A stretch of 64,000 bases of DNA from Candidatus Eremiobacterota bacterium (GCA_031082125.1 JAVHLM010000021.1:62001-126000); one strand, 5' to 3'. Numbered from the stretch's first letter, positions 17,970-26,523 are shown. Made by a program: numbers and translations. The notes: generated by a model not told the origin, from the letters alone.

Positions 17970-19337
17970 CTATCCGGTTTTTGTTTCCCGGGCTTTCTGC
18001 CTGTCCCTCAAGGAAGTGACGACATTGAAGGCAAGGAGCGCGAGGAAGGCTGCAAAGCCTATGCCGGCAAAGACATACCAGATATAATGGGCATGGGCGT
18101 ACTGGGAAGGGAGGGCCGTGCCGTTGGCAATGGCCTGCTGCCATGCGGTGTGGGCTTCGGGGGAAAGCTTGTCGGGATCGGGGCACCATGCGTTCAGAAG
18201 GTACCCCGAGATGCCGAAGCCCAGCAGGTTCCCGAAGAAGCTGTTCAGGTGCGAGTAGCCCATGTAGAGGCCTGTTTCCCCCGGAGGCGCCTGTTTCGAC
18301 GCGTATTCCAGGAACCGCGGCGAGAGAAAGCATTCCGCGAAGCCCTGGAGGGCGATTCCTGCAATCAGCACGGCTGTCACGGGATGTATGGCGAAGCCCA
18401 GGAAAGGGATACTGGAGCCCCATATTTTGACGGCCGAGGGGCTCAGGCTCATGGTAAGCGAAGAGAAGGGGATCAGAAAGAGGGCTATCGCTATGGACTG
18501 CACGGGCCTGAGGTTCCTCACGAGCTGGGTGACGGGAAGGACAAAGAGGATGACCACCAGGGGGTTCACATTGGCATACCACTCAGGCGATGCCGATTCA
18601 CCGACGGTGCGGAGCACGTACTTGGGCATGGTGGCGTAAAGCTGGTGCTGTATGGCCCAGAATCCCCCCACGATGATGATGATGGCCATGAACCTCAGGT
18701 TTTTCACTACCTTCAGGAGGCCCTGCCAGATCTCCCTGAAGCTTTTCCCCACGCCGGTCGTGTCCACGTTCTTATAAAGGATGAGTATGATGACCAGGGC
18801 GGCTATGCACATGAGCGCCGAGGCGATATTGATATACTCTATGCCCAGGCCGGTCCTGAGGGGCTTGGCGAGGGTCTTGCCGGAAAAGGAGCCGATGTTG
18901 ACCATCTGGTAGAAAATGGAAAACGCCCTGGCCCGGTTGGCCTCGTCTGAGCACTTGGCCACCGTTCCCGTGATGACGGACTTGATGAAAGAGCCTCCCA
19001 CCATGATGATGGCGAGGGCCATGATGGTCGTGGGCTTTGTCTGGAAGAGCCCCAGCATGCCGTAGCCGATTGCAAGGAGGATGAACGCAAGCGCGAGAGC
19101 TTTTCTGAAGCCTATCCTGTCGGCCCAGGCGCCGCTAATGGTGGGGGCGAAGTAAAGGAGCGCGGCGAAGACTCCCGATATCCAGCCGGCCTCTATGTCA
19201 TTGAAGCCGATGAGGTTCGTGAGGTAGAGGGTGAGGGAGATGAACATCCCGTAATAGGCTGCCCGCTCCAGAAGCTCCACGGAGTTTGCAGTCCAGAACT
19301 CCCTGGAGAATCTCCAGGTAAGCTGTCCCTCCGGCAT
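17970..19337 (-). CDS. POT/PTR-family (proton-dependent oligopeptide-type) transporter
   Basis: This 455-residue membrane protein has the PTR2-type start SVELLERAAYYGMFISLTLY (the usual ERFsYYGM) and the SGAWADRIGFRKAL loop, with about 12 helices. Family members import di- or tripeptides, or nitrate, with protons. The canonical ExxER on helix 1 is present as ELLER. SD AAAGGAG lies 8 nt before the ATG and a promoter at 19367-19394. No adjacent peptide-use genes were seen. Confidence 0.85.
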   Translation of the reverse strand: MPEGQLTWRFSREFWTANSVELLERAAYYGMFISLTLYLTNLIGFNDIEAGWISGVFAALLYFAPTISGAWADRIGFRKALALAFILLAIGYGMLGLFQTKPTTIMALAIIMVGGSFIKSVITGTVAKCSDEANRARAFSIFYQMVNIGSFSGKTLAKPLRTGLGIEYINIASALMCIAALVIILILYKNVDTTGVGKSFREIWQGLLKVVKNLRFMAIIIIVGGFWAIQHQLYATMPKYVLRTVGESASPEWYANVNPLVVILFVLPVTQLVRNLRPVQSIAIALFLIPFSSLTMSLSPSAVKIWGSSIPFLGFAIHPVTAVLIAGIALQGFAECFLSPRFLEYASKQAPPGETGLYMGYSHLNSFFGNLLGFGISGYLLNAWCPDPDKLSPEAHTAWQQAIANGTALPSQYAHAHYIWYVFAGIGFAAFLALLAFNVVTSLRDRQKARETKTG

Positions 19338-19366
19338 GGAAGATCTCCTTTCACGTGGTAAGGGTT

Positions 19367-19394
19367 ATTATAGCAGATTGGCGGCCGTTGGCAA
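19367..19394 (-). promoter_or_regulatory. Promoter of the POT transporter gene
   Basis: Minus-strand -35 TTGCCA (19389-19394), a 16-bp spacer and -10 TATAAT (19367-19372), about 30 bp upstream of the start codon at 19337. Confidence 0.75.
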
Positions 19395-19421
19395 GAGGCC
19401 ATGCTCCCCGGTGACAGCCTG

Positions 19422-19694
19422 TCAGAGCGCAGAGCCGTCCTTATCAGAAGGCCGCGCTCCGATGAGCCGCCTCAGCAGGAGCACCTCCAGGGTACCCAGC
19501 ACCAGCAGCACCGCGGTCACGAAATACCGTTCCCCGGCCTTGGGGCCTTCTGCCGCTTCATCAAAGGGAATGCATACCACGAGGGCAAAAACAAGAAAGC
19601 ATACCGCCGCCAGGTTGGCGATGGCTATGACAGTCACCACTATCTTCGCTGAAGCGTTCATGAAGAGCCTCTTGTCGTTTCCATGCCTCACCAT
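19422..19694 (-). CDS. Small two-helix membrane protein
   Basis: This is a predicted 90-residue protein with two clear hydrophobic helices (AKIVVTVIAIANLAAVCFLV and YFVTAVLLVLGTLEVLLL) separated by a short acidic loop. The N-terminus is basic and the C-terminus ends in a charged tail. The ATG at 19694 follows a GGGGGG stretch; the ATG three codons earlier is an alternative. It sits alone between the POT gene and the nine-repeat gene. No family was recognised. Confidence 0.55.
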   Translation of the reverse strand: MVRHGNDKRLFMNASAKIVVTVIAIANLAAVCFLVFALVVCIPFDEAAEGPKAGERYFVTAVLLVLGTLEVLLLRRLIGARPSDKDGSAL

Positions 19695-19762
19695 GCCCCC
19701 CATGATGGAATATCATACATTCACGACATCGACTGCTTTTCCTTTGATTTTTACAAAACAGC

Positions 19763-19814
19763 AACAAAATATTAACATAATGTTTGTTAACAAATTAACT
19801 GTTTATGATATACT
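19763..19814 (+). promoter_or_regulatory. Promoter of the nine-repeat protein gene, with AT-rich upstream element
   Basis: The -35 box is TTAACA (19787-19792), the spacer 16 bp and the -10 TATACT (19809-19814). An upstream element AACAAAATATTAAC begins at 19763, 24 bp before the -35. A very similar arrangement precedes the gene at 22056. Confidence 0.7.
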
Positions 19815-19846
19815 AGGATCAAGCACAGAGAAAAGGAGAGGATACC

Positions 19847-21385
19847 ATGACCATACAAGCCCTTCCCTGGATGAGCACCTCGGCAGCCCCCGCCAATGAA
19901 GGACTCGAAAGCACTCCGCCTCAGGTCCGGCCCGGGCTTGCGGCGGCAGAATCCTCCCTGCAGGTTCTTTTTCTCAGGGACAGCGTGGACAGGCGCTTCC
20001 AGGGCTATCATGGAATAATCGCCGCTGAGTATGCCGATGCCCTTGACGCCCGGAGAGATGCACCGAGCGACGGGGAGCTCAGGATGCTCTTCGGGGCCTG
20101 GTCAGGCGAGATATCATCGCTTCTCAAGTCAAGGAGCGACGTGAAGATAGGCGATCTGGCCAGGCTCTCCCACAGGCCCGATCTCCTCGCGAAAGTCCTC
20201 TCCACCCTCAACAGCCGGCCCGATCTCCCCTTCGCAAGCCTCATGCATAAGAACTGCGAGGGGAAGCTCTCCCTGGACATGACCGAGCTTGACACCGGCT
20301 TCAGGGTGATGAGCAACCTTGAAAACGAGGCGCCCATAGAAAAATACCGTGACGAGGACCTGGAGCTCATTTTCGGCATGCAGGGAAAGATGGTCAGGGA
20401 TTTTCTCACCGCGAGGAAAGACATCAGGCTCAACGAGATCATCGCTGTGAGAAACGACAAGAGGGGGCTCCCCGAGCTCTGCCGCCTCCTTGCCGAGAGA
20501 AGGGACTTCGCCATAGGCGACGTGCTTCACCGATCTCCCGACGGCACCGTTTCCATCACCTGGTCGGTGAGCGATGACATCTCCAGGGAGATCATGGGCA
20601 CACGAAGGGATGTAAAGCCCAAGGAGCTCTCGAGGCTTTTTGCCTACCTGGTGAAGGCCTTTGACGGGAACCCCCAGATGGCCAGGAGAGCCTACCTGCA
20701 CACGGCAAAGCTTCTCAAGCAGCGCTCCGACATCTCTCCCGACTCGGTGGGCAGGATGGTCTCCCGGATGTCCGATCAGCTCGAGATGGTAAGGCCCCAG
20801 GGACCGATGGCCGGCCGTTTGATGAATGCCACCAAGCTCGAGATGATCGAGAGCTCCGCCGAGCTTCTCAGCACGAGAAGAGACCTGGGCACCGACGACA
20901 TGACCAGGCTCTCGGAAAGCATGATAACGAGCTTTGGAGACAAGAACGACGCATTTTCGCTGAGGCGCATAGGAAAAGGCTTCAAAAACGCCGCGGAGAT
21001 GCTGAGGAAGCGACCCGACGCAGGGATAGGTCAGGTCCAGTCCCTTCTCTGCACCCTTGACTTTGCCGTCCCGGGCAGGAACCGCTACGCCATGGAAAAC
21101 AAAGCCTCTCTTTTCGGCACGGTCTCGAAGGCGCTCGCCGCAAAGCCGTACCTTCAGCCGGAGCAGGTCCAGGGCCTCATCTTCAACAAAGCCTGGGGAA
21201 GAGGCTTTGACAACGGCTTCTCGCTCTTGTGCTCGGTGAACAGGATCCTGTCGGCTCTCCCGGGCTCTTCCAGGGAACCAGGGCAGAAGGAGGCTCCCGG
21301 GGCCAAGGAGATCCAGGGGGGAAAGGACACCGGGGGGGAGCAGCAGAGCCCCGGGGCCCAGGTGGAAAAGGGCGGGGAGGAGTAG
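19847..21385 (+). CDS. Protein with about nine R-x-D-type helical repeats, function unknown
   Basis: The family is not recognised. The 512-residue protein has no signal peptide or membrane helix. From residue 80 to 450 it repeats, every 30-60 residues, a motif close to LLxxRxD(I/V)xxxD(L/I)xRL: LLKSRSDVKIGDLARL, FLTARKDIRLNEIIAV, LLAERRDFAIGDVLHR, IMGTRRDVKPKELSRL, LLKQRSDISPDSVGRM, LLSTRRDLGTDDMTRL, MLRKRPDAGIGQVQSL and weaker copies. The spacers are helical, so an alpha-solenoid is likely. The last 50 residues are a Gly/Gln/Glu-rich tail. GGAGAGG precedes the ATG and a promoter lies at 19763-19814. It may be a secreted or scaffold protein; this is inference. Confidence 0.8.
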   Translation: MTIQALPWMSTSAAPANEGLESTPPQVRPGLAAAESSLQVLFLRDSVDRRFQGYHGIIAAEYADALDARRDAPSDGELRMLFGAWSGEISSLLKSRSDVKIGDLARLSHRPDLLAKVLSTLNSRPDLPFASLMHKNCEGKLSLDMTELDTGFRVMSNLENEAPIEKYRDEDLELIFGMQGKMVRDFLTARKDIRLNEIIAVRNDKRGLPELCRLLAERRDFAIGDVLHRSPDGTVSITWSVSDDISREIMGTRRDVKPKELSRLFAYLVKAFDGNPQMARRAYLHTAKLLKQRSDISPDSVGRMVSRMSDQLEMVRPQGPMAGRLMNATKLEMIESSAELLSTRRDLGTDDMTRLSESMITSFGDKNDAFSLRRIGKGFKNAAEMLRKRPDAGIGQVQSLLCTLDFAVPGRNRYAMENKASLFGTVSKALAAKPYLQPEQVQGLIFNKAWGRGFDNGFSLLCSVNRILSALPGSSREPGQKEAPGAKEIQGGKDTGGEQQSPGAQVEKGGEE

Positions 21386-21476
21386 AGGAGCCGGGACGGC
21401 CATGCCTGTGCCGGGTGACAGGAAAACCCCGCTCCATCACAGAAGAGCATGGCAGTCCTACACTTGAGAGAGCACC

Positions 21477-21869
21477 ATGAGCGAGACACTTTTCCCCCTC
21501 CCTGAGGATGCGAAACCCTGGCCCAGGGGAATCCGGGAGCCTGAGCCCCATGCGCAGCCTGTAAAAGCGAAAAATATCAAAGACGGGCGTTATTTCAGCA
21601 CGTGGCCAGACGGGGGGATCCGTGTCTTCGGCCTTTTCGAGGAGGGCTGGCTTGTGGAATGGATATACTTCCATGAGGAGCAGGACTCCGGCTATGCCCG
21701 CTCTGACAGGTGGCCCTGGTGTGCCCAGTATTATTATGCGAACGGCACCGCCGAGGATTTCAACATGTGGGATGACAGCTCCAGGCCCTATGATGCCGGG
21801 ATGACCTTCGAGGAGTGGGTGAAAGAGCAGGTTGCATCCATGCTGAAGTGGGCTCCCAGGAGGCGATAG
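21477..21869 (+). CDS. Hypothetical 130-residue acidic, Trp-rich protein
   Basis: The family is not recognised. The protein is soluble, acidic and unusually rich in aromatic residues (nine Trp, many Tyr), with a central segment FSTWPDGGIRVFGLFEEGW that suggests a small beta-sheet fold. It has no signal peptide. The ATG follows a GAGAG ribosome binding site. It lies 91 bp downstream of the nine-repeat gene on the same strand and may be co-transcribed with it, for example as a small partner. Confidence 0.65.
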   Translation: MSETLFPLPEDAKPWPRGIREPEPHAQPVKAKNIKDGRYFSTWPDGGIRVFGLFEEGWLVEWIYFHEEQDSGYARSDRWPWCAQYYYANGTAEDFNMWDDSSRPYDAGMTFEEWVKEQVASMLKWAPRRR

Positions 21870-21965
21870 CTCTTGGGATGAAATACATGCAGGCCCTGTC
21901 TTCCGGCAAGGGCACCAGGCGCCATGGCCCTGTGCCTGTTCGTGACGCAATCTTAAAAGATATGT

Positions 21966-22017
21966 AACAAAAAATTAAACAAAAGGCCTTAACAATCATG
22001 CGTGGTGATATTATAAT
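21966..22017 (+). promoter_or_regulatory. Promoter of the CHAP-like gene, with AT-rich upstream element
   Basis: -35 TTAACA (21989-21994), an exact 17-bp spacer and a consensus -10 TATAAT (22012-22017). The upstream element AACAAAAAATTAAAC starts at 21966, 23 bp before the -35, matching the spacing at 19763-19787. Confidence 0.8.
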
Positions 22018-22055
22018 AGAGAGAGAATAGTGAGGAAAAACTCCGGGAGAGACCT

Positions 22056-23183
22056 ATGACGGACCGTATCGACTTTTCAGGATCTGATCCGCTCTCTGCA
22101 GCCCGCTTCCGGGAGCCGGTCGATTCCAGGCGCGTCGAGCGGGATGCCGCGCTTGAAAGAAGTGAGCCTGATTCAATGGAAGCGGTAGATCCCTCCCGGG
22201 CCTCTGAGCTTACCCGCTTTCATAATATGGTCCTCCAGGACATCGACAGGCTCCGATACCCGGCCGCATTACCCGATCTCACCGCGGCTCAGGCGCAACA
22301 GACTCATACTTCTGCAGGCTCACAGGACCCGGTTGACTATGATATGCCACTCCCGTCGGGAGAGCAGAGCCCTGCCGGCACAGATCAGAATCCTGCTGCA
22401 ACCGGGGAGCCCCCCGGCCCGCTCAACGGACAAGCCCCTGCAGCCCAGGGACCTGTGGCGAGTGCCCCGCAGGCGGCTCCAAAGAAATATTACCATGGCT
22501 CCCCGGAGGAGCAGCTCCTGCAGGCAAAGCTTGATAAAGCGAAGCGCTCGGGAAACAAGGCGCAGGCAAGAACTGCCAGGGAGAACCTTAAAGTTTACTG
22601 GCGCAAGATTGTCGATGAGGAATACGGCTCCCTCACCAGGGAGAGCTTTCCCAGGGAGCTGAAGCGTCTTAAGCAATCCTATAAAGAGAATCCCAATGAC
22701 TTCCAGGTTCAGTACAGGCTCCATGCGCTGTCATTGAGAGCCAAAGCCTGCGGCGATAATACCGCGATCAAGGAGATAGAGAAGATAAGGAACGGCTCCC
22801 TCAAAAGGTCTTCTCCCACCGGGAATGCCATCGCTGATTATGCCGACACCCACGTGGGAGGAAACGGGCACCAGTGCTACGCTTATGTGGCAGATGCCCT
22901 TGAGAGCGCGGGGATCAAAGTCTGGGGGGAATCGGCTTACATGGCGGCCGATCAGCTTGCCAGGAATCCAAAAGTCCGCGAGATAAAGGGAATCAAGGCC
23001 GATCAGCTCTCATCCCTTCCCAAGGGCGCCATCGTGGTGTGGAATCATGGCGACGGGCACCCCGACGGGCATATCTCCATAGCTCTCGGCAACGGCAAGG
23101 AAGTGAGCGACATAGTGAGAACGCAGCTCACCGATTATGGCACGTCGTTCCGGGTCTTTGCGCCCGTTGACCTGGTCGAGTGA
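22056..23183 (+). CDS. Protein with C-terminal CHAP/NlpC-P60-like amidase domain
   Basis: This 375-residue protein has a disordered Pro/Ala/Gln-rich N-terminal half (to about residue 145), a charged helical middle and a C-terminal papain-like domain of about 110 residues. The likely nucleophile is Cys274 in GHQCYAYVADAL and the catalytic His about 339 in DGHISIALG, with LPKGAIVVWNHG between, the order seen in CHAP and NlpC/P60 peptidoglycan hydrolases. No signal peptide is present, so export would need a non-Sec route, or the target may be intracellular. Promoter at 21966-22017. Confidence 0.75.
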   Translation: MTDRIDFSGSDPLSAARFREPVDSRRVERDAALERSEPDSMEAVDPSRASELTRFHNMVLQDIDRLRYPAALPDLTAAQAQQTHTSAGSQDPVDYDMPLPSGEQSPAGTDQNPAATGEPPGPLNGQAPAAQGPVASAPQAAPKKYYHGSPEEQLLQAKLDKAKRSGNKAQARTARENLKVYWRKIVDEEYGSLTRESFPRELKRLKQSYKENPNDFQVQYRLHALSLRAKACGDNTAIKEIEKIRNGSLKRSSPTGNAIADYADTHVGGNGHQCYAYVADALESAGIKVWGESAYMAADQLARNPKVREIKGIKADQLSSLPKGAIVVWNHGDGHPDGHISIALGNGKEVSDIVRTQLTDYGTSFRVFAPVDLVE

Positions 23184-23300
23184 CGGGAACCGGCTCTCCT
23201 CCCGCAGGGTCATGGTGATTCCGGCCGAAGGTCCCCTCCTTGGATCTCTCCGGCATCGCGCCTCCGGGTGATATATGGAGCAGTGAAGGGCATATTGACT

Positions 23301-23339
23301 GATAAAAACAAGCAGCCCGAGACTCACGTCCCGGGCTGC
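23301..23339 (-). terminator. Intrinsic terminator for the small gene at 23360-23662
   Basis: An 8-bp perfect stem GCAGCCCG/CGGGCTGC (23312-23339) is followed on the minus strand by TTGTTTTTATC. It lies 20 bp beyond the stop of the minus-strand gene. It may also slow plus-strand transcription from the CHAP gene, although no T-tract follows in that direction. Confidence 0.8.
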
Positions 23340-23359
23340 CGCTCCAGGCTCATATTTTT

Positions 23360-23662
23360 CTAATGACGAATGCTTTCCCAGATACTCTCCAAGGCCCCCA
23401 GTATGCTCTTTTTACGAAACACCTCGTCTCTTGTGTAATCCATGGAGCCCCTCTTTACCGCGCGATCCTGATCTCCGTCCATGGCGTCTTCAAGCCTGCG
23501 ACGGTACCCGAATACCTCGGCCCCCCCCTTCATTGCTCCGTATGCCCCATCTGCAGCGGTATGGAGGTTTCCGTACCCGACAGCCGCCCTTGAAGCGCCA
23601 TTCATTGCTCCTGACATTGAGATGCTTCCGATAGTCTGAGCATAGTCGCCCCGGTCTCCCAT
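23360..23662 (-). CDS. Small leaderless Gly/Ala-rich protein
   Basis: This is a 100-residue protein of unknown family. Its N-terminal half is Gly/Ala/Ser-rich with alternating small and aromatic residues (MSGAMNGASRAAVGYGN, ADGAYGAMKGGAEVFGY). The C-terminal half is charged and helical. It has no signal peptide or membrane helix. AGGAGG lies upstream of the ATG, a promoter is at 23717-23744 and a terminator at 23301-23339, so it is a complete stand-alone transcription unit and very likely real. It lies between the CHAP and HNH genes. Confidence 0.75.
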   Translation of the reverse strand: MGDRGDYAQTIGSISMSGAMNGASRAAVGYGNLHTAADGAYGAMKGGAEVFGYRRRLEDAMDGDQDRAVKRGSMDYTRDEVFRKKSILGALESIWESIRH

Positions 23663-23716
23663 AGGTCACAGCCTCCTCTTTGGATTTTTCCCACCAGAGT
23701 TCATCATACCAGGAGC

Positions 23717-23744
23717 ATATTACCAATTTGTGACGAAATTGTAA
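23717..23744 (-). promoter_or_regulatory. Promoter of the small leaderless protein gene
   Basis: Minus-strand -35 TTACAA (23739-23744), a 16-bp spacer and -10 TAATAT (23717-23722), about 55 bp upstream of the start codon. The surrounding TGTTACAATTT and CACAAATTGG sequence is AT-rich like the other promoters in this block. Confidence 0.55.
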
Positions 23745-23825
23745 CATTTGTGTGCCTTTATTGGACTTTTGCCGTCAATGCGGGCGGGCCTGTCCGGGGT
23801 ACTGCTGCAATTAACATTACTGCCA

Positions 23826-26180
23826 CTAGAGCCTTTTCCTGCCGCGCGGGAAGATGAAGGTGAGACCATGGGGCGCCAGGCCCCTGATGATGAGGTGGCC
23901 CTCGTGGAGGCACCGCAGGTGGTGGGCCCTGCAGAGGGTGATGAGGTTCGCTTCGGTTGTGGGGCCGCCATGGGAGCGGTATTGAATATGATGGCCGTGG
24001 AGGTTGCGGCGGCAACGGCAGCCGGGGGCCTGGCACTGGTAGCGGTCCCGGGCAAGGACGCGGCTGTGGAGGTCTTTTTTCTCTGGGTGGTCCCGGGCGG
24101 CAAGGAAGGCATCAAGGAGGGCCTCGATGAAGAGGGGAAGGAGCGCCGCATCTGAAGCCTCGGGGCCGGGGTCTCCCTTGGAAGCGTGAGCGCCCCGGGA
24201 TGCTTCCCAGAGTCTCGCCGCGTGGTTCCAGAGGGGGATGAGGTCCCGTTTGAGGAAGAAGTTGATGAGGGCGCCCCTCTCTGAGAGGTTTGATCCGAAG
24301 GTCCCCTCTTTTGAGATCTCTCCCGAGAGGATGGAGAGGATCTCAGGGAGTTCGGGGTGCTCCCCGCCACCGGTGACCTGCCAGATGACGGCGGGGTTCT
24401 CCTCCCATGCAGACAATGAGCCTCCTTCCACGGTTTTCTGCTGTGCACAAATCTGTACTCCGGCGTCAAAACCATTGTCCCCACTGGGTTCCGTGGCATT
24501 AGAGAGTGCAAGGGAAACCCTCTTGACGGACCTCCCCGTGACGGCCACCTCGAAGGCCTCGGGATGGATGTCCCACTTTTTGTGGACCGCCCTCTTCGCG
24601 AAGCGGAGGAACCCATCGACCGCCTGCAAGAGGGTAGCCACCGGGACCTCCTGGGCATAGGAGAGCCATGCCCCATGGGCGCGGGTCCCCTCAATAAAGA
24701 CCCTGGCAAGATGCCGCGCCTGCTCGGGGGTGAGCTTCCCCACCTCTACAAGGTCCAGCATATCGGGATACTCAAGATAGCTCCTTTCCATTTTTATAAG
24801 AGAATACGCGGTGCTGCGGGACATCCCGAGGCGCTCCCGGGTGTAATGCCCGAGGGAGAGGAAGAGCATGTCCTTGTAGAGGCCGAAATTGTTGAGGGTC
24901 CGAAGGAGGCGCCCCTGGTAGAACGAGAGGGAGTGGCGCAGGGAAGCCATCTTCCGGAGGCGGGCGACCGTCTCGAAGGGATCGGCGGGAGGGCGCACCC
25001 GGGTGCCATCGGGAGTAACGATGGTATCCCTGGTGGGGAGCTCATCCCAGGGAGCGACTCCCTCAGAGCTATCGTTGTCCGATGCTGAAGAGCCTGAGCC
25101 CTCGGGGAGCATGTGGCGCCCGGGAGCTTCGAGCTCCGAAGGAAGCTCCACCGCGACAGGCTTCCATGGCAAAAACTCCCAAAGATGAGAGACCTCTTCG
25201 AGGTCCTTGTGGACCTGGCGGGCCAGTTCCTTGTCCCGCTCGCCGAAGGAGGCCTCGTCATCGAGGGAGCTGATTGCCCCTGCCAGGGCGCCCACGAGAA
25301 GGGCTTTCTCCTCTATTCCGGAATGGCGCTGAAGCTCCGGCTTCTCTGTCCCGATGGTGCCGGGAGCATTGATTGCATCGCTGCCTGCTGTCCCCATGTG
25401 GCGGCAGAGAGCTGCGCCCTGGCTTTCTATGCCCTGGGTCCCGATGCCATCGAGTGGCGCCGAGGCGGCGAACTCGGCAAGAAGGGCCTCCACGAAAGAC
25501 TCCGAAGAGAGCTCCGCCTCCTCCATTCTGCGGAAGACCTCGAGGGCCCGGTCCCACTTCGCGGCAACGGAGAAAGGAACCCGCGCGCTTACGGCGAGGC
25601 TCTCTGTGCCCTCTTCATCGTCATCCCCGGCGACGAATGCGTTGATGCCGCTCCCCACGGCTTTACAACGCTTCACCTCCTCTTCTAGTCCTCTGATAGT
25701 GGAATCCATGGCTTTTCGGAGCCACTCCGCCTCGGTCTCAGGGGTCACGACCTGGAAAAGGAACCGCAGCGCGCTCTTGCGCAGAAGCCCCTTCTCGAGA
25801 GCCTCCCTGATGAGGGGGAGCTTCTGAAGGGCCTTCGCGTTCCGCATCAGCTCATAGCCGCTCCTGGAAGAGATCCCCAGCTCCTCACGCACAAAATCGC
25901 CGACACGCACATAGCCGAGCTTCTCGAGCTTCCCGTTGAGGGAGAGAAGGGCCTCCCCGATGAGGAGATCAAGCTTGCCACCAGCCTGGGAGAGGCACCA
26001 GAGGTTCCAGTCCAGGACCTCGGCGGTGAGATCGCGGAATATGTGCCGGCAGTTGGAGCGCGTGAGCACCTCGTCGGCGCCGTACGTGACCAGCGGGAGG
26101 CCGGGGCAAGCCCTGAAGACCTGCCCGCCCTCCATGACGGCCTCGTAGCCGGGATACTCTCGGATCACGCCGGTATTCAC
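23826..26180 (-). CDS. Large HNH endonuclease-domain protein with duplicated helical N-terminal module
   Basis: The 784-residue protein starts at GTG 26180, set by AAAGGAGG 7 nt upstream and a consensus promoter just beyond. The C-terminal 60 residues are an HNH nuclease: RDRYQCQAPGC, HGHHIQYRSHGG, ANLITLCRAHH. The N-terminal 600 residues contain a duplicated helix-turn-helix-like module: VREELGISSRSGYELMRN near residue 100 and TRERLGMSRSTAYSLIKM near 440, each followed by a long helical repeat and an acidic variable region. This resembles the DUF222-HNH type architecture that is multicopy in some genomes. A mobile or defence-related role is possible but unproven. Confidence 0.8.
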   Translation of the reverse strand: MNTGVIREYPGYEAVMEGGQVFRACPGLPLVTYGADEVLTRSNCRHIFRDLTAEVLDWNLWCLSQAGGKLDLLIGEALLSLNGKLEKLGYVRVGDFVREELGISSRSGYELMRNAKALQKLPLIREALEKGLLRKSALRFLFQVVTPETEAEWLRKAMDSTIRGLEEEVKRCKAVGSGINAFVAGDDDEEGTESLAVSARVPFSVAAKWDRALEVFRRMEEAELSSESFVEALLAEFAASAPLDGIGTQGIESQGAALCRHMGTAGSDAINAPGTIGTEKPELQRHSGIEEKALLVGALAGAISSLDDEASFGERDKELARQVHKDLEEVSHLWEFLPWKPVAVELPSELEAPGRHMLPEGSGSSASDNDSSEGVAPWDELPTRDTIVTPDGTRVRPPADPFETVARLRKMASLRHSLSFYQGRLLRTLNNFGLYKDMLFLSLGHYTRERLGMSRSTAYSLIKMERSYLEYPDMLDLVEVGKLTPEQARHLARVFIEGTRAHGAWLSYAQEVPVATLLQAVDGFLRFAKRAVHKKWDIHPEAFEVAVTGRSVKRVSLALSNATEPSGDNGFDAGVQICAQQKTVEGGSLSAWEENPAVIWQVTGGGEHPELPEILSILSGEISKEGTFGSNLSERGALINFFLKRDLIPLWNHAARLWEASRGAHASKGDPGPEASDAALLPLFIEALLDAFLAARDHPEKKDLHSRVLARDRYQCQAPGCRCRRNLHGHHIQYRSHGGPTTEANLITLCRAHHLRCLHEGHLIIRGLAPHGLTFIFPRGRKRL

Positions 26181-26240
26181 AATAGTCCTCCTTTCATGAA
26201 TCTTTAAAGACAGATTGGATACGTTTGAATCCCTATAAAT

Positions 26241-26269
26241 ATTATACAAAAATGAGGCTGTCATGTCAA
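26241..26269 (-). promoter_or_regulatory. Exact consensus sigma-70 promoter for the HNH gene
   Basis: On the minus strand TTGACA (26264-26269), 17 bp, TATAAT (26241-26246) match the bacterial consensus at all twelve positions. The expected leader is about 55 nt to GTG 26180. In-frame sequence extending to 26432 cannot be translated from this transcript. Confidence 0.9.
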
Positions 26270-26397
26270 AAGGTTCGTCTGCAGAAATGCCTGTCATTAC
26301 TGCTATTGAAGGCCATCGCCGGATGTAGTCTGGAGGGCCGTAGAGACCCGTGGTGCGATTTTTTTTGCCTGAAGCCCCTGAAAATCTCTCCAGCGCA

Positions 26398-26430
26398 GAA
26401 AAAAGGCCTCCTGCGGCAGGGCCGGGAGGC
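26398..26430 (-). terminator. Intrinsic terminator of the YYxNG-repeat gene
   Basis: On the minus strand GCCTCC-CGGC-CCT-GCCG-CA-GGAGGC forms a two-part stem followed by C and six T residues. It lies about 95 bp beyond the stop at 26524. Apart from this terminator and the HNH promoter, the 343-bp interval 26181-26523 shows no gene. Confidence 0.8.
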
Positions 26431-26523
26431 ACGGGAGGAAAAGAGGGAATGAAAATAACAATTTTACCGCATTCTCAAGCCATACGCTCCTGTTCCTGAA
26501 TCATGCCGCCCCGGGATGATCCG

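Noticed and set aside
26181-26432. 84-codon N-terminal extension of the HNH protein
   Set aside because: The exact consensus promoter and the AAAGGAGG-GTG start at 26180 lie within or after it.
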